DNA of 64,000 bases from Rhizopus arrhizus (lineage: Eukaryota > Mucoromycota > Mucoromycetes > Mucorales > Rhizopodaceae): positions 558,001 through 622,000 of the forward strand of contig JAKZZE010000020.1 in assembly GCA_024220505.1 (NCBI GenBank), given 5' to 3'. Position 1 is the first letter of the stretch, and every line of letters starts with the position of its first letter. Made by a program: the position numbers and the translations under genes. This document shows positions 63,064 through 64,000 of this stretch, one piece after another. The notes under the pieces are model-generated. The model did not search any database, was not told the DNA's origin, and saw only the letters and a program-made list of their open reading frames with translations.

Positions 63064-63460
63064 TGTGATATTTAGGGTTTATAATATAAAAAAGTACTAA
63101 GTCAATCAACAAATATAAAAATAAGTGAGACTCAAAGTAGATTGTCCTTTATTCAAGTTAAAAATATGAGGGTATTTATACTTTTCTATCCACGGCTAAA
63201 TAATAGTATTCACAGTATATGATTATTGATTATTAATCGATATTAGACGATGCGTTAATTATATGATTGGTATTGTTTAACATCGTTTTATCAAGAAGTA
63301 ATTATTAATCCTGATCCAGGAACTTGTTAGAATATTCTGGAGTGGATCGGGATATAATTTTATTTGACGTGGCATAATACAATGTCCGATATTCCTAATT
63401 TGGATGATCATTGTTCGTAGTAATTCACATTATTACTTTATTACATGTGTAAATACCACA
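63064..63460 (-). repeat. G3 5' LTR
   Basis: 397 bp. On the minus strand TATAAATACC and AATAAAGG mark the promoter and signal end. Confidence 0.95.
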
Positions 63461-63793
63461 GTACCTCCATCGCAAATAAAGGTTATTTCCCAGGAAGTAT
63501 CCTTATCCAATACTGATCAATCTGAATCATACGATGTTGAGGCAGTTCTACACCATAAGGGATCACCGGGTAATTACTTATATAAAGTTCGATGGAAAGG
63601 TTATGGAGAAGAAGATGACACTTGGGAACCGGCTAGTCATTTCCATGATTACAGACCGATCCAAAAATATTGGTCACGTCTAAGTGAACAAGAACCAGCG
63701 CGCGAGGTTCAACTTGTTCCTAAAAAAGATACGACCAAGAAAAGAAAAAACGTGCATCGCAGTGTAACTAACTCTAAAAGAAACAGACGTTAA
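63461..63793 (+). pseudogene. G2 chromodomain and C-terminal tail
   Basis: The end of the G2 polyprotein after the G3 insertion. VPPSQIKVIS leads into a chromodomain (YDVEAVLHHKGSPGNYLYKV, VRWKGYGEEDDTWEP, IQKYWSRL) and a basic tail ending SKRNRR. Aromatic-cage residues Tyr, Trp and Trp are present, as expected for binding a methylated histone tail. Separated by G3 and by an upstream frameshift, it can no longer be made as part of G2. Confidence 0.9.
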
Positions 63794-63905
63794 TACATTG
63801 ACCTTCTTCCACCAACTTTCATTAACTATACATATACGTTACCAGCAAATTACGCAATTATAAAATATTTACAAGAATAGTAAAAAATGAATTTTTTACT
63901 CATGC
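63794..63905. other. G2 3' untranslated part
   Basis: AT-rich; no clear polypurine tract directly before the 3' LTR (ends TTTACTCATGC), unlike G1 and G3. Confidence 0.5.
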
Positions 63906-64000
63906 TGTCATGTTTTGACATGTCAATAAGATACAGTCTTATCATTCTGGACTAAATCTTTACAAATGAGTTTGAATAAGAATAGAACCTGATAATTATC
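63906..64000 (+). repeat. G2 3' LTR, first 95 bp
   Basis: Equals 52686-52780 as far as the window goes. Confidence 0.92.

Larger units (their letters stand above)
57584..63460 (-). mobile_element. G3, complete young chromovirus (5877 bp)
   Basis: 397-bp LTRs at 57584-57980 and 63064-63460, with no difference seen, and GTACC at 57579-57583 and 63461-63465. A polypurine tract, GGCAGGGAGGGA, abuts the 3' LTR (57981-57992, minus strand). A solo LTR of the same family is at 3611-4006. Confidence 0.97.
52686..64000 (+). mobile_element. G2, Ty3/gypsy chromovirus, interrupted by G3
   Basis: 5' LTR 52686-53021, gag-pol from 53068, and 3' LTR starting at 63906 and running off the window. G3 (57584-63460) lies inside. 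Without G3 the internal part is close in length to G1's. Confidence 0.93.

Overview
The window holds almost nothing but mobile DNA from an AT-rich eukaryotic genome. The best fit is an early-diverging fungus, probably Mucoromycota. The grounds are short GT-AG introns (62 and 70 bp), three chromodomain Ty3/gypsy elements (chromoviruses), at least six Tc1-like families, a Merlin (IS1016/ISXO2-type) transposon and APE-type LINEs with no RNase H domain. The organism is an inference; no host protein gene is visible. The only host gene I can support is one tRNA-Cys(GCA) gene at 23059-23129.

Layout. 1-6536: head-to-head copies of LTR-1 forming a palindrome whose centre carries a Tc1 (Tc1-A), itself split by a solo LTR-2; then an old minus-strand LINE cut up by solo LTRs; then the left end of another Tc1 (Tc1-G). 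6537-10239: one LTR-3 holding two degenerate Tc1 copies (Tc1-B, Tc1-C1). 10240-23058: an old gag fragment, a complete chromovirus G1 with matching LTRs and a 5-bp target duplication (10767-16721), a dead Tc1-D holding an intact Tc1-E, and AT-rich LTR-derived debris. 23059-44206: tRNA-Cys followed by four LINEs in head-to-tail tandem (L1-L4). Every junction repeats the first 15 nt of the tRNA gene, so this LINE appears to target the tRNA gene. L4 carries a complete Merlin transposon with a three-exon transposase. 44207-52685: a gag-protease fragment of an old gypsy element (G4), dissected by two 210-bp solo LTRs, an intact Tc1-F and a second Tc1-D that itself contains a solo LTR-7 and an intact Tc1-C2, which in turn contains a solo LTR-3. 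52686-64000: chromovirus G2, running off the right edge and interrupted by a complete, very young chromovirus G3 (57584-63460, LTR pair identical by eye).

Many insertions are dated relative to one another by paired filled and empty sites: the two Tc1-D copies and the two LTR-3 copies each show the empty target of insertions present in the other. G1, Tc1-E, Tc1-F, Tc1-C2 and Merlin have uninterrupted coding capacity. G3 and LINE L1 are each one or two single-base indels away from it.

Two recurring designs stand out. Tc1 families A, B, E and F have terminal repeats of 212-236 bp, each bounded by two copies of one motif in inverted orientation. The LINE has a UAAUG stop-start junction inside a conserved hairpin, together with a tRNA-Cys target. 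All of this is read directly from the sequence without database searches.
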